From: an uncultured Shewanella sp.
GTDB taxonomy: Bacteria > Pseudomonadota > Gammaproteobacteria > Enterobacterales > Shewanellaceae
NCBI RefSeq assembly: GCF_947491715.1
Contig: NZ_CANLKR010000020.1
Span: forward strand, 43,443-107,442
DNA: 64,000 nt
Direction of reading: 5' to 3'
Positions 34,275 through 42,252 of this stretch are shown here, piece after piece (within the stretch, counting starts at the first letter, position 1; the number at the start of each line of letters is the position of its first letter). A program made the position numbers and the translations under genes. The notes below the pieces were generated by a model that saw only the letters and a list, made by a program, of their open reading frames with translations, was not told the origin of the DNA and did not search any database.

Positions 34275-34913
34275 TTATTTTTGTGGAAAACACTCATTAC
34301 ATAGGGGAAGTTCCATTATAAGTGTTGGTCCTGAGAATATGTCGTTTCTCCAGCGTTCTATGGCAGTTGTGAGAGCGCTGCTATTGGGTTTATACTCTAC
34401 GTCGAAAGTTTCATGGTGGCCGATATTTTCTCGTTCAGTATAATTGCTTAAGTGCTTTTGTAATACGTGAAAATTTTTCCAATCGTTATAACATGCGTCT
34501 TTGCAGAGTAATAGACTTCTGTCTATGTCATTAGTTCTATATTTATCGTTATCTTTATACTTATCATTCAGGTAACTTAGAAAATTATTTAACTTATTGA
34601 TTGGTATGCCATAAAAATTAGCCAGCTTTGATTTATTAATATTAATGGTTTTAGTGAGTTCTAATTGATTGGCCGCATTATTATTTTTTTGAAAATTCAC
34701 ATATGCTTGAGTTTTGGTTAATGGAGTAATGTCAGCAATGCTATTATCATAATTTAATCGCATATATTGATTTGCTGAGTACCAAAACTCGGGTACTGTC
34801 ATTTTAAGTGCTCCAGCACCTTCTGTAATATTTTTTATTATATCGTCACTGACATTGGCTGAAGCCATAAAAGTTATGGAGTAGACCATTCCCTGTAAGA
34901 TTTTTTTAAACAT
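34275..34913 (-). CDS. secreted protein of unknown function
   Basis: A 212-residue protein with a signal-like N-terminus MFKKILQGMVYSITFMASANVS and AAGGGAATT before the ATG. The mature part is Asn/Lys/Tyr-rich and has two Cys pairs, LCKDACYND and LCNECF, the latter near the C-terminus. The composition is more AT-rich than topB, with which it is convergent 44 bp apart. I do not recognise the family. Confidence 0.68.
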   Translation of the reverse strand: MFKKILQGMVYSITFMASANVSDDIIKNITEGAGALKMTVPEFWYSANQYMRLNYDNSIADITPLTKTQAYVNFQKNNNAANQLELTKTININKSKLANFYGIPINKLNNFLSYLNDKYKDNDKYRTNDIDRSLLLCKDACYNDWKNFHVLQKHLSNYTERENIGHHETFDVEYKPNSSALTTAIERWRNDIFSGPTLIMELPLCNECFPQK

Positions 34914-34999
34914 TGAATTCCCTTTGTGTTTAATATTTTTTTACAACATGAACGTGTTAAAAGACAAATATAAACTAACACGGTAAATCCTGTAATTCA

Positions 35000-35042
35000 C
35001 TTGTAAAAAGTAGCAAAAATGAATATGGCTACTTTTTACAAG
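35000..35042 (-). terminator. perfect 15-bp inverted repeat after the GDPD gene
   Basis: CTTGTAAAAAGTAGC (35000-35014) and its exact complement (35028-35042) enclose a 13-nt loop, between the minus-strand genes at 35109 and 34913. A T-run is inside the second arm rather than after it. A terminator or a paired structure protecting the 3' end are both possible. Confidence 0.6.
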
Positions 35043-35108
35043 TATGATGTGACGTTTTGCAATAATAAGCACTCAATATATTGCGTTAGTGATATCATCT
35101 ACATATGC

Positions 35109-35981
35109 CTAGCGTTCGCCCCGTGCGGCTAATACTTGCACAATACGATCGGGGTAGTCACCAATGACCCCCTTGGCTCCTAAGTCAAAAGCACGTTCAA
35201 TTTTATCAATCTCGTTGACTGTCCAAACATGGCTGGTAATGCCCTTGTTTTGTAAAAAAGAGAGAAAAGGTCGGCTTATCATGGCATAAGGGATTTGGGC
35301 TAATGTAAATTTTGCAGGGTAAATGCCACCAAGCCCCGCTGCCCAAGCTAAGCTTAGGCCGGTTAATTCAGTGATACTGGCGCTGGTTTGAATACTATTA
35401 TTGCTCACGGCGCGAAAATGGTTCAGGGCTTTTGTATATTGGCTAGCAACGGTCGCCTGATGATGCAGGCCGTTTCTGTCCAAAATGGCCCACAGCGAGT
35501 CGGCAAGTTGCTCGTCATTGACTTTCATCTCAATGCTGAGTTTTTTAACAGGAAAATAGGCAATGACCTCTTCAAGGGTTAACACTTCTAAGCCAGTGGC
35601 GCGAAAAGGGTAAGTTTCTCCGCCATCTTTACTGAATCGGTATCCGGCATCTAAGGCTTTAATATCGGCTAACGTAAGATCGGCGACCTTGTTATCGCTA
35701 TCTGTCGTTTGACTAAAATCTTTGTCGTGATTGACGATAACATGGCCATCGAGTGAAAGGTGAACATCCATCTCAAGGATATCTGCGCCTTGCTCAAGCG
35801 CCATTTGAAAGGCAAGGGATGTACTTTGTGGGTAATCCCCTGAGGCGCCTCGATGGGCTAAGACTTCTCGTTCAACCTCGTTGAATGTTTTATGGTCTTC
35901 GGCCATGACGATGGTGGAAATGAAGACGAATGAAAGCGAAAATAGCAGAGTAACAGGTTTTATGTATTTGAGTATGGACAT
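35109..35981 (-). CDS. exported glycerophosphodiester phosphodiesterase
   Basis: A 290-residue enzyme that hydrolyses glycerophosphodiesters (deacylated phospholipids) to sn-glycerol 3-phosphate and an alcohol. It starts with a signal peptide (MSILKYIKPVTLLF to VMAEDHK), so it acts in the periplasm. Catalytic motifs: LAHRGASGDYPQST with the active-site His and Arg, ILEMDVHLSLDGHVIVNHD with metal-binding Glu/Asp and the second His, and LSIEMK. The end, GAKGVIGDYPDRI, is also typical of GDPDs. AAAGGAT precedes the ATG. It is shorter than E. coli GlpQ (358) and closer in size to UgpQ-type enzymes. Confidence 0.92.
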   Translation of the reverse strand: MSILKYIKPVTLLFSLSFVFISTIVMAEDHKTFNEVEREVLAHRGASGDYPQSTSLAFQMALEQGADILEMDVHLSLDGHVIVNHDKDFSQTTDSDNKVADLTLADIKALDAGYRFSKDGGETYPFRATGLEVLTLEEVIAYFPVKKLSIEMKVNDEQLADSLWAILDRNGLHHQATVASQYTKALNHFRAVSNNSIQTSASITELTGLSLAWAAGLGGIYPAKFTLAQIPYAMISRPFLSFLQNKGITSHVWTVNEIDKIERAFDLGAKGVIGDYPDRIVQVLAARGER

Positions 35982-36168
35982 AACTATCCTTTTGTTTTTG
36001 CGTAATGGGATGTTGAAGGTGCTAATAACCTATAGAGTCAAGGGTCATAGCATGAGCTGCTGGTGTTGGAAGATCGCGTAAAACAGAGAAAAGTAACATA
36101 ACCTGAAATGACTATTTTATCTTGAGCAGTCGTTAAGTTGTAAGGGGTAAAAAACAGAGGATTGTTTG

Positions 36169-36189
36169 CCTCTCAGCGATGCTGAGAGG
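36169..36189. other. 9-bp stem-loop between genes
   Basis: CCTCTCAGC-GAT-GCTGAGAGG lies 20 bp beyond the minus-strand gene ending at 36209. It has a 3-nt loop and no U-tract; a weak terminator or mRNA-end structure. Confidence 0.5.
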
Positions 36190-36208
36190 TGAGTGGAAGG
36201 AGCATGGG

Positions 36209-36505
36209 TTACTTCGAATTGTTTTGTCGTAACTTAATGAGCCATGAGGTGTTATTTTTTTCAGCATCATAAAACACCGCCATGGTGAAGAAGAACATCA
36301 ATAATAAAATGATGTGCGCCGCTAAGCTGATCCCAAAATAAACGATGCTACCAAGATAGGCGGCAAAAGTGATACTCCACATGATGGATAAAATCGTCAT
36401 GATATAAAATCTGCTGACAGGATCGGGAATATGCCGAAGGGGATTTTTACTGGAGTCAAAGATATAATTGTAAAAATCGTATAGTTTAAGTGCGAACGTT
36501 TTCAT
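36209..36505 (-). CDS. small inner-membrane protein of unknown function
   Basis: A 98-residue protein with GAGGG before the ATG. Two transmembrane helices are visible: FYIMTILSIMWSITFAAYLG (about 33-52) and an adjoining segment VYFGISLAAHIILLLMFFF (about 55-73). A basic C-terminus ends LRQNNSK. It lies 80 bp downstream of DUF3833 on the same strand and may be the last gene of the sigma/ChrR operon or a separate unit. Confidence 0.65.
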   Translation of the reverse strand: MKTFALKLYDFYNYIFDSSKNPLRHIPDPVSRFYIMTILSIMWSITFAAYLGSIVYFGISLAAHIILLLMFFFTMAVFYDAEKNNTSWLIKLRQNNSK

Positions 36506-36585
36506 AACAAGCCCTCTTTTTTATCATCTTCCTTATACATTGTACGTTTGCACTTGGCATTTGGATTACTATTGGCGAAATATAG

Positions 36586-37107
36586 TTAAATTTTTTCGAT
36601 ATAAAGAATAAGCTCTCCCACTTTGAACCCAAACTTTGACATGTCCGTTTTATTGAATAATCTTTGCTTATCAATAAGGAACATCCAATCATCTAAGGTG
36701 ACTTGATAAGACTCACCCTCTACTGGGATCATCATATCGTATTGCCAATAAAGCGCTGCGCCTTCAGTACGACCCTTGGCGGTACCGACGACATCTGAGG
36801 CATGCCCTTGATATTGATTTTCAGCTATTTTGTTTATGGTCCAAACACGGGTGGATTTCTCACCGTCATCAAAAACAAACCATTCTTTAATGGTGCCTGT
36901 GTTGCCTTGCCAATCCGCTTGTAGATCAACGTTAAATCGACGCAATAATTTGCCAGAGCGGTCAAATACCATTCCATAGGCTTTGAGTTTACCTTCAAAA
37001 AAGGTTTCTAGTTTTAATTCTGGCAGCGTGCCTTTATAGTCGTCGAGTTGGGCTGTTCCACAAGCGTTGAGCAGCAAAATGGCAAAAAAACTGATTATTA
37101 TCCTCAT
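36586..37107 (-). CDS. DUF3833 lipoprotein
   Basis: A 173-residue predicted lipoprotein: MRIIISFFAILLLNAC, lipobox LNAC. The body has the DUF3833 pattern: LETFFEGKLKAYGMVFDRSG, FNVDLQADW, RVWTINKIAENQY, GEALYWQYD-like and the DDWMFLIDKQRLFN motif. It probably adopts a lipocalin-like barrel, though the function is unknown. It follows the chalcone-isomerase-like gene by 2 bp and is the distal part of the sigma/ChrR operon. A good AGGAGA precedes the ATG. Confidence 0.88.
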   Translation of the reverse strand: MRIIISFFAILLLNACGTAQLDDYKGTLPELKLETFFEGKLKAYGMVFDRSGKLLRRFNVDLQADWQGNTGTIKEWFVFDDGEKSTRVWTINKIAENQYQGHASDVVGTAKGRTEGAALYWQYDMMIPVEGESYQVTLDDWMFLIDKQRLFNKTDMSKFGFKVGELILYIEKI

Positions 37108-37109
37108 TT

Positions 37110-37595
37110 TTAATCTCCTAATAGTGCTTGTCTCAATTCAGGTTCTGAAGTATTTTTAGACAGCCAGATTGCCATAAAGGCTTGACCAAATTGAATGTCA
37201 CCAATCACACCCAGTAAGGTTTTACCCATATAGAATCGGCTGATACCATTCTCATCAATGAAAAATGTTAATTCGTCATCAGGCTCCACGTTTGGCCATA
37301 TGGGGTGGAGTTTGGCCAGCCAGCGGTTGATATCTTGTAAGTGATAGCCTAAGTATTCCCATTGATCTTGTGTGGCCTCAAGCAGGGCTTGTTTCGATAT
37401 GGATTTTGCATAAGTCAGTTTAAGGGCGGTATTTTGGTATGTTGGCGAAATACGGCCATTGTGGGCGTATAATTCTGCTTCATACAGTGTCCAAAATAAA
37501 TAATCCATTTCTCCCTGCCCCAACTTGGTTAACTGCTGAAGAGGAGCACCAAACACGGGAGTCGTTAGCATAAAAAGCAAAAGCCATTTGTACAT
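37110..37595 (-). CDS. chalcone-isomerase-like periplasmic protein
   Basis: A 161-residue protein with a signal peptide ending VFG-APLQQ. The part GQGEMDYLFWTLYEAELYA, KLTYAKSISKQALLEAT and FFIDENGISRFYMGKTLLGVI fits the bacterial chalcone-isomerase-like family, a fold that binds fatty acids in plant relatives. In this operon, fatty-acid binding or handling of modified acyl chains is a sensible guess, but no activity is proven from sequence. It is 3 bp after the DUF2878 gene. Confidence 0.82.
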   Translation of the reverse strand: MYKWLLLFMLTTPVFGAPLQQLTKLGQGEMDYLFWTLYEAELYAHNGRISPTYQNTALKLTYAKSISKQALLEATQDQWEYLGYHLQDINRWLAKLHPIWPNVEPDDELTFFIDENGISRFYMGKTLLGVIGDIQFGQAFMAIWLSKNTSEPELRQALLGD

Positions 37596-37598
37596 ACA

Positions 37599-38105
37599 TC
37601 ATCTCGATAGACCCCTGAAGGTCACTTGAAGGTATCGGTAACCATAAATTAATAATGGCAATAATATTGACCAAGTCAGCATAAGACTGGTAATAACCCA
37701 AGTGATTGGCCAATGTGTTTGTAAAGCACCCGCTTGAATGCCTGCCCAATAACTTAAGGTTCCGCCAAAGGCACCAACGCAGACGAGTAATCCAATCGGT
37801 TGATTGACTAGCCAATGTAAACAGTGATTTAAACTGATGATAAACATAAACCAGAGCAGTACCAGCCATAACGGGAAAAAAGCCATTGGGCTGTAAAATG
37901 CCCCTAAAAAGAGCAGAAGTGCGTCGGCACTGATCCCAATGAGGGCTAAAAGTAATACTTTACTGTCAAACCTAGGACTTGGGGAGCATAAAAAGTGGAT
38001 CCCCAGCAAGCAGGCTATTATCAGCGCTGCCTGTTGGGGATACCATGCAGCGGCGGCCCAACTGGCTTGAAATAGAATGAGGTTAATAATCCAAAAGCGC
38101 TTCAT
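37599..38105 (-). CDS. DUF2878 inner-membrane protein
   Basis: A 168-residue multi-pass membrane protein of about five helices, beginning MKRFWIINLILFQASW with WYPQQ, a mid part SPMAFFPLWLVLLWFMF and a conserved YWAGIQAGAL. This is the DUF2878 family, which I associate with Cfa/DUF1365 neighbourhoods. The start codon overlaps the last 23 bp of the methyltransferase gene, so translation is probably coupled. The function is unknown. Confidence 0.83.
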   Translation of the reverse strand: MKRFWIINLILFQASWAAAAWYPQQAALIIACLLGIHFLCSPSPRFDSKVLLLALIGISADALLLFLGAFYSPMAFFPLWLVLLWFMFIISLNHCLHWLVNQPIGLLVCVGAFGGTLSYWAGIQAGALQTHWPITWVITSLMLTWSILLPLLIYGYRYLQVTFRGLSR

Positions 38106-39369
38106 CTGCCGATCCTATGTAGCCCGGTTTTCTCGCGAGAACTTGATGGGTGCTGATCACTCTTTCACGAAATGCACCTTCGCAATAACCGAAATAAAAA
38201 AGCCACAGGCGTTTAAATTGTTCATCGTAATGTGTTGGGTTGAGGGTTTCCCAGTTGGTGATAAATTGTTGTGTCCAATCATTAAGGGTACGGGCGTAAT
38301 GCAATCCGATATCACTGATGTTATGGATCACAAGATCGGTACTGTTGGCAAAATGTTTACTGATTTCAGCAATAGAAGGAAGACAACCACCCGGAAAGAT
38401 GTATTTTTGAATAAAATCGACACCTTTACGATATTGCTCGTAGCGTTGATCTGCAATAGTAATGGATTGCAATAACATTTTTCCATCCGGTTTTAAGAGT
38501 GTTGAACAAGTATTAAAGAAAGTATCAAGATATTCATGACCAACGGCTTCAATCATTTCTATTGAGACTAATTTATCGAACTGGCCGTTTAATTGTCGAT
38601 AATCTTGCTTGAGTAATGTGATCTGGTCTGTCAGCCCAAGTGCTTCAATTGTTTTTTTTGTAAAGTCATGTTGCGCATCAGAAATAGTGGTTGTGGTGAT
38701 TTTGCAACCATAATGCTGTGCCATGTAAATGGCTAGCCCGCCCCAACCTGTGCCGATTTCAATGACATGATCTTGTTCATTTAAGCTTAATTGCTGGCAA
38801 ATAATGTGCATTTTATGCTGTTGTGCTTGGTGCAATGTCGCATTGTGCTTTGGATATATTGCAGATGAATAGAGCATTGAATCGTCGAGAAAGCTTTGAT
38901 ATAAATCATTTCCCAAATCGTAATGGGCTAAAATATTGCGTTTTGCACCTTGATTTGAATTTTTATTTTTAAGCCTTAACCATTGGTTTTTAATTGTTAC
39001 TAACCATTGGGTTTTACGTTCAATGGCATCCAGTTGCTGTTGGCTTTTAGCCATAATTTGAATGACCTGCGTCAGGTTAGGGCTGCTCCATTTACCTGTG
39101 ATGTATGCCTCAGCACCACCTATGCTACCTTTAAAGAGTAGATCTTGATAAAAGCGCATATCATGAACAATGACCTTGCCTGATAATGTAGCACTCTTAT
39201 CGCCAAAGCAATGGACCTTCCCGTTTTCTTCTATCTCTAAATGAACCGATGTGAGTTGCTTTAATATATGAAAAATCAGTTGTCTATATTGCTTATTCGC
39301 GCTCATTTTTTTGCTCAGGGCGCCGTATATCCATTTTAGCGGAGGCTTTTGCTTTATTGTTTGTTCCAT
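38083..39369 (-). CDS. cfa: Cfa-family SAM-dependent fatty-acid methyltransferase
   Basis: A 428-residue enzyme of the cyclopropane fatty acyl-phospholipid synthase family. The ATG at 39369 is preceded by TAGAGGTAG; the longer frame to 39480 would overlap the upstream gene. Motifs: NILAHYDLGNDLYQSFLDDSMLYSSA-type start of the catalytic domain (written here in part), the SAM loop VIEIGTGWGGLAI, then KLVSIEMIEAVGHEYL, and C-terminal YCEGAFRER. The family methylates double bonds of membrane acyl chains. In ECF/ChrR regulons the homologous protein takes part in furan fatty-acid synthesis, which is the main alternative to a true cyclopropane synthase. Confidence 0.92.
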   Translation of the reverse strand: MEQTIKQKPPLKWIYGALSKKMSANKQYRQLIFHILKQLTSVHLEIEENGKVHCFGDKSATLSGKVIVHDMRFYQDLLFKGSIGGAEAYITGKWSSPNLTQVIQIMAKSQQQLDAIERKTQWLVTIKNQWLRLKNKNSNQGAKRNILAHYDLGNDLYQSFLDDSMLYSSAIYPKHNATLHQAQQHKMHIICQQLSLNEQDHVIEIGTGWGGLAIYMAQHYGCKITTTTISDAQHDFTKKTIEALGLTDQITLLKQDYRQLNGQFDKLVSIEMIEAVGHEYLDTFFNTCSTLLKPDGKMLLQSITIADQRYEQYRKGVDFIQKYIFPGGCLPSIAEISKHFANSTDLVIHNISDIGLHYARTLNDWTQQFITNWETLNPTHYDEQFKRLWLFYFGYCEGAFRERVISTHQVLARKPGYIGSADEALLDY

Positions 39370-39397
39370 GTCTACCTCTAAGGTTGTCGTTTGACTG

Positions 39398-40132
39398 TTA
39401 GGTTTTAGTCTTGGGATGCCCGATAAACGGAACACGCTTAATGAATAGTTTGAGTGCTTGCCAGTAAATGCCAATAACAATTTTCAGCGTCATTGATGGG
39501 ATTGTCATTAGTATGTGCCAAAATGCAGCGCGACTGATGGTGTATTTTTTGAGAGAAAGCGTCGCGTCAAAGACTTTTTGCTGTTGATGATTTTCAATGT
39601 GCACCATGGCATGCTTTCTCGGTGGGGTGAGACGCCAGTGATACATCATGTTCATGTCCATAAAAGGTGAGACATGGAAACTTTTTTTGATTTTCATTTC
39701 TTCACTCATGTTAATTAAATAATAATGCCGCTCTCGCCAAGGTGTGTTACTCACTTCTGCGAGCATATATTGACAGATTTGATTATCGTCGTAGCAAAAG
39801 TAGCAATTGATAGGGCTAAAATAGAGGCCTAAACAACGGCACTGAGCTAACATCATGGCACGATTTTGGCTTGACCAATGGCCGCCTAGTGCGCGCACTT
39901 TATAGCTAATACGTTGTTTTAAGGTTCCTGGTTCACTTTTGATATAATCTTTTTCATGAAAACGGATGGGATTGAACCATTGAATACCAAAAATATGGCT
40001 GATTTGAGATACGGGCATGATTTCATCAAGATCCAGTCCCATCATATAAATTGAATAATTAAATTGATGGGGGATAGCACCAAATCGACGATGGCGAACA
40101 TGTCCCCTATAAATACCGCTGTGCATCGTCAT
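39398..40132 (-). CDS. DUF1365 family protein
   Basis: A 244-residue protein with the DUF1365 hallmarks: IYRGHVRHRRFGAIPHQFNY at the N-terminus, GLDLDEI, SPINCYFCYD, LAEVSNTPWRERHYYL, KSFHVSPFMDMNMMYHW. It has a mildly hydrophobic C-terminal stretch. DUF1365 genes are regularly placed between an amine-oxidase-like flavoprotein and a Cfa-like methyltransferase, as here, and probably assist acyl-chain modification. The start ATGA at 40132 overlaps the stop of a repeat-derived mini-ORF. There is no ribosome binding site of its own, so translation is likely coupled. Confidence 0.9.
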   Translation of the reverse strand: MTMHSGIYRGHVRHRRFGAIPHQFNYSIYMMGLDLDEIMPVSQISHIFGIQWFNPIRFHEKDYIKSEPGTLKQRISYKVRALGGHWSSQNRAMMLAQCRCLGLYFSPINCYFCYDDNQICQYMLAEVSNTPWRERHYYLINMSEEMKIKKSFHVSPFMDMNMMYHWRLTPPRKHAMVHIENHQQQKVFDATLSLKKYTISRAAFWHILMTIPSMTLKIVIGIYWQALKLFIKRVPFIGHPKTKT

Positions 40133-40212
40133 AAATGGACACCTAATTCTTGAGTGACATTAAAGCCGCTTTTGACACCACCCTCGTGAAAGCCGCTATA
40201 CCAAATCGTCAT
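40129..40212 (-). CDS. repeat-derived 27-codon mini-ORF 2
   Basis: This starts at ATG 40212, overlapping the stop of mini-ORF 1 by ATGA, and ends at a TGA that overlaps the DUF1365 ATG (40132) in the same way. It encodes MTIWYSGFHEGG and ends LGVHL. It has diverged from copy 1 yet kept an open frame, start, stop and both overlaps. Confidence 0.3.
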   Translation of the reverse strand: MTIWYSGFHEGGVKSGFNVTQELGVHL

Positions 40213-40292
40213 AAATGGACGCCTAATTTCTGGGTGACATCCAAGGCGCTTTTGACACCATCCTCATGAAAGCCGCTATACCAAATCGTCAT
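40209..40292 (-). CDS. repeat-derived 27-codon mini-ORF 1
   Basis: ATG at 40292 shares ATGA with the stop of the FAD oxidoreductase. The frame encodes MTIWYSGFHEDG and ends in LGVHL, a copy of the C-terminus of the upstream protein. The arithmetic is exact: 28 codons (84 nt) minus the 4-nt overlap gives the 80-bp repeat period. Whether the peptide matters or merely relays ribosomes to DUF1365 is not known. Confidence 0.3.
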   Translation of the reverse strand: MTIWYSGFHEDGVKSALDVTQKLGVHL

Positions 40293-41542
40293 AAATGGAC
40301 GCCTAATTTCTGGGTGACATCCAAGGCGCTTTTGACACCATCCTCATGAAAGCCGCTATACCAATAAGCGCCGACATAATAGGTATGCTGTTGACCATTA
40401 ATGAGCGGGCGCTTTTGTTGTGCTTTTACACTGTGATTGTTGAGGATAGGATGGTGGTAAACAAAGGATCGCAGTATTTTATTGGGATCAATGTACTCAC
40501 TTTGATTTAAGGTGACACAAAAGGTGGTATCACTATGGAGCCCTTGAAGAATATTCATATTGTATGTCACACAAGCTGGACGGGCTTTATCATTATCAAG
40601 TTTGTAATTCCAACTGGCCCAAGCTCGCTGTCTTTGCGGCAGTAAACGCGTATCGGTATGAAGCACGACATCATTACGACTATAAGGGGTTGCAGCTAAT
40701 ATGTCGGTTTCATTGGGCGTTGGATCGGCCAATAAGGCCAGTGCTTGATCAGAATGACAGGCAAAAATCACCTCATCAAAATGATGTTTGTCACCATTGT
40801 GCATTTCAATCGTAACACCTTGGGATTGGCGACTGACATTGTTAATTTGACAATTGAGTAAAATAGGGTGCTTTAATTGTGCTTGAATGGCTTTTACATA
40901 GGAGTGTGAACCGCCTGGGATCACATACCACTGAGGCCTATCAAGGATATTCAGTAAACCGTGATGATAGAAAAATTGAATAAAAAATTTGAGCTCAAAG
41001 GCTTGCATCGTTTCTAAGCTGGTGGACCAAATAGCGGCTCCCATAGGAAGAATGTAGTGTTCACTGAAAAATGTCGAGAATCCTTGTTGTTTAAGATATT
41101 GACCTAAAGTGAGATTGGGGTCGATATTGTGTTGCGAATAAGCGCGTTTACAATCACTGTTAAACTTGATGATTTCCCGTAAAAACCGCCAAAACTGAGG
41201 ACGAAAAAGATTACGTCTTTGGGCGAACAAGGAATTGATATTATGCCCATTATATTCAAAACCTGAATGCTGGTGATGCACACTGAAGCTCATTTCGGTC
41301 GCTTGGCGTGATATGTTTAATCGCTTTAGCAACTGATTAAAGTTGGGGTAAGTGCGGTCATTAAACACAATAAACCCTGTATCGATAGCCAATGTCTGAT
41401 CTTGGTGGGTAATATCAAGCGTTGCCGTGTGTCCTCCTGCGTAATTATTTTTTTCAAACACAGTGACATCACACTGCTTATTCAGTAAATAGGCGCAAGT
41501 GAGACCGGATATACCAGAACCAATAATGGCAATTTTTTTCAT
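40289..41542 (-). CDS. FAD-dependent amine-oxidase-family oxidoreductase (UfaD-like candidate)
   Basis: A 417-residue flavoprotein. The ATG at 41542 (TAATG overlap with the SDR stop) gives MKKIAIIGSGISGLTCAYLL, with the FAD-binding GxGxxG followed by VFEKNNYAGGHTAT. Other family signs are TGFIVFNDRTYPNF, the PMGAAIWSTS motif, VIPGGSHSYV and C-terminal AYWYSGFHEDG. Proteins of this family neighbour Cfa-like methyltransferases and DUF1365; in Rhodobacter a related gene of the RpoE/ChrR regulon is a fatty-acyl desaturase in furan fatty-acid synthesis. Its last 26 codons are the source of the 80-bp repeat downstream. Confidence 0.88.
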   Translation of the reverse strand: MKKIAIIGSGISGLTCAYLLNKQCDVTVFEKNNYAGGHTATLDITHQDQTLAIDTGFIVFNDRTYPNFNQLLKRLNISRQATEMSFSVHHQHSGFEYNGHNINSLFAQRRNLFRPQFWRFLREIIKFNSDCKRAYSQHNIDPNLTLGQYLKQQGFSTFFSEHYILPMGAAIWSTSLETMQAFELKFFIQFFYHHGLLNILDRPQWYVIPGGSHSYVKAIQAQLKHPILLNCQINNVSRQSQGVTIEMHNGDKHHFDEVIFACHSDQALALLADPTPNETDILAATPYSRNDVVLHTDTRLLPQRQRAWASWNYKLDNDKARPACVTYNMNILQGLHSDTTFCVTLNQSEYIDPNKILRSFVYHHPILNNHSVKAQQKRPLINGQQHTYYVGAYWYSGFHEDGVKSALDVTQKLGVHL

Positions 41543-42252
41543 TATTTCATCATCCTTGTGGCGATCTTCTGCCAAATTGACAGCGGTAAATATCGCAATA
41601 ACTTCATTAAGCATACAAATACAATGGGGAAATTAATGATTGATTTCCCTTTAGTGATGCCGCGAATAATCTTGATAGCGGCTTGTTGGCTGTCCATTAG
41701 CATTGGCATAGTAAATTGATTGCGCTTTGTCAGTGGCGTGTCCACAAACCCTGGATGGACAAGAGTGGTGTTTATTTGGTAGGGATGCAACGAAATGGCC
41801 AGTGTTTGACTCAAGTAACTTAACGCTGCTTTTGACGCGCCATAAGCTTCCGCTCTAGGCAGTGGCAATAACGCAGCACTGGAACTAATAAATACGACTC
41901 TGCCTCCTTTTTTGATGTGTTTAAGCCAGCTTTGAAGCCCATAGGCGATGGAAATAAGGTTAATATGAATGACTCTTTCAAATTTTTTTGCATCAAAATT
42001 AATGCAATTATCGATATATTCGCAATCACCGGCATTAAAAATAAGCAAGTCGATGGGAGCATCGAGCTGAGGGTAATGTTGATAATCGGTTAAATTAAAA
42101 CAAAGTGTGGTGATTTTGGGACTTAATTCTGTGAGCTGTTCTAATTTTTGTTGATTGCGACCGCAAGCAATGACCTCATTACCTTGTTTGGAATATTCTC
42201 GTGTCAGCTCATAGCCAATACCTGAGGTGGCTCCTGTGATTAAGATTTTCAT
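41542..42252 (-). CDS. SDR family oxidoreductase in the sigma/ChrR operon
   Basis: A 236-residue SDR: GATSGIG (7-13) in MKILITGATSGIGYEL, NAG in LLIFNAGDCEY, catalytic Tyr and Lys in AEAYGASKAAL, then VHPGFVDTPLT. The C-terminal stretch is hydrophobic (FPIVFVCLMKLLRYLPLSIW), suggesting membrane association, in keeping with lipid-modifying neighbours. The start overlaps the preceding gene by ATGA and the stop overlaps the next by TAATG. The substrate is unknown. Confidence 0.9.
   Translation of the reverse strand: MKILITGATSGIGYELTREYSKQGNEVIACGRNQQKLEQLTELSPKITTLCFNLTDYQHYPQLDAPIDLLIFNAGDCEYIDNCINFDAKKFERVIHINLISIAYGLQSWLKHIKKGGRVVFISSSAALLPLPRAEAYGASKAALSYLSQTLAISLHPYQINTTLVHPGFVDTPLTKRNQFTMPMLMDSQQAAIKIIRGITKGKSIINFPIVFVCLMKLLRYLPLSIWQKIATRMMK

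Larger units (their letters stand above)
40125..40364. repeat. 80-bp tandem repeat, three copies, spanning the end of the FAD oxidoreductase gene
   Basis: Units begin at 40125, 40205 and 40285 with ATCGTCATAAATGGAC, giving an exact 80-bp period. The two right-hand copies are nearly identical to each other; the left one (next to DUF1365) has diverged at about a dozen positions. The right-hand copy encodes the true C-terminus of the FAD oxidoreductase (HEDGVKSALDV, KLGVHL-stop). The other two lie past that stop. Confidence 0.97.

Noticed and set aside
40125..40364. CRISPR-like repeat array
   Set aside because: The repeats are contiguous with no spacers, the period is 80 bp, and one copy is the coding end of a gene.
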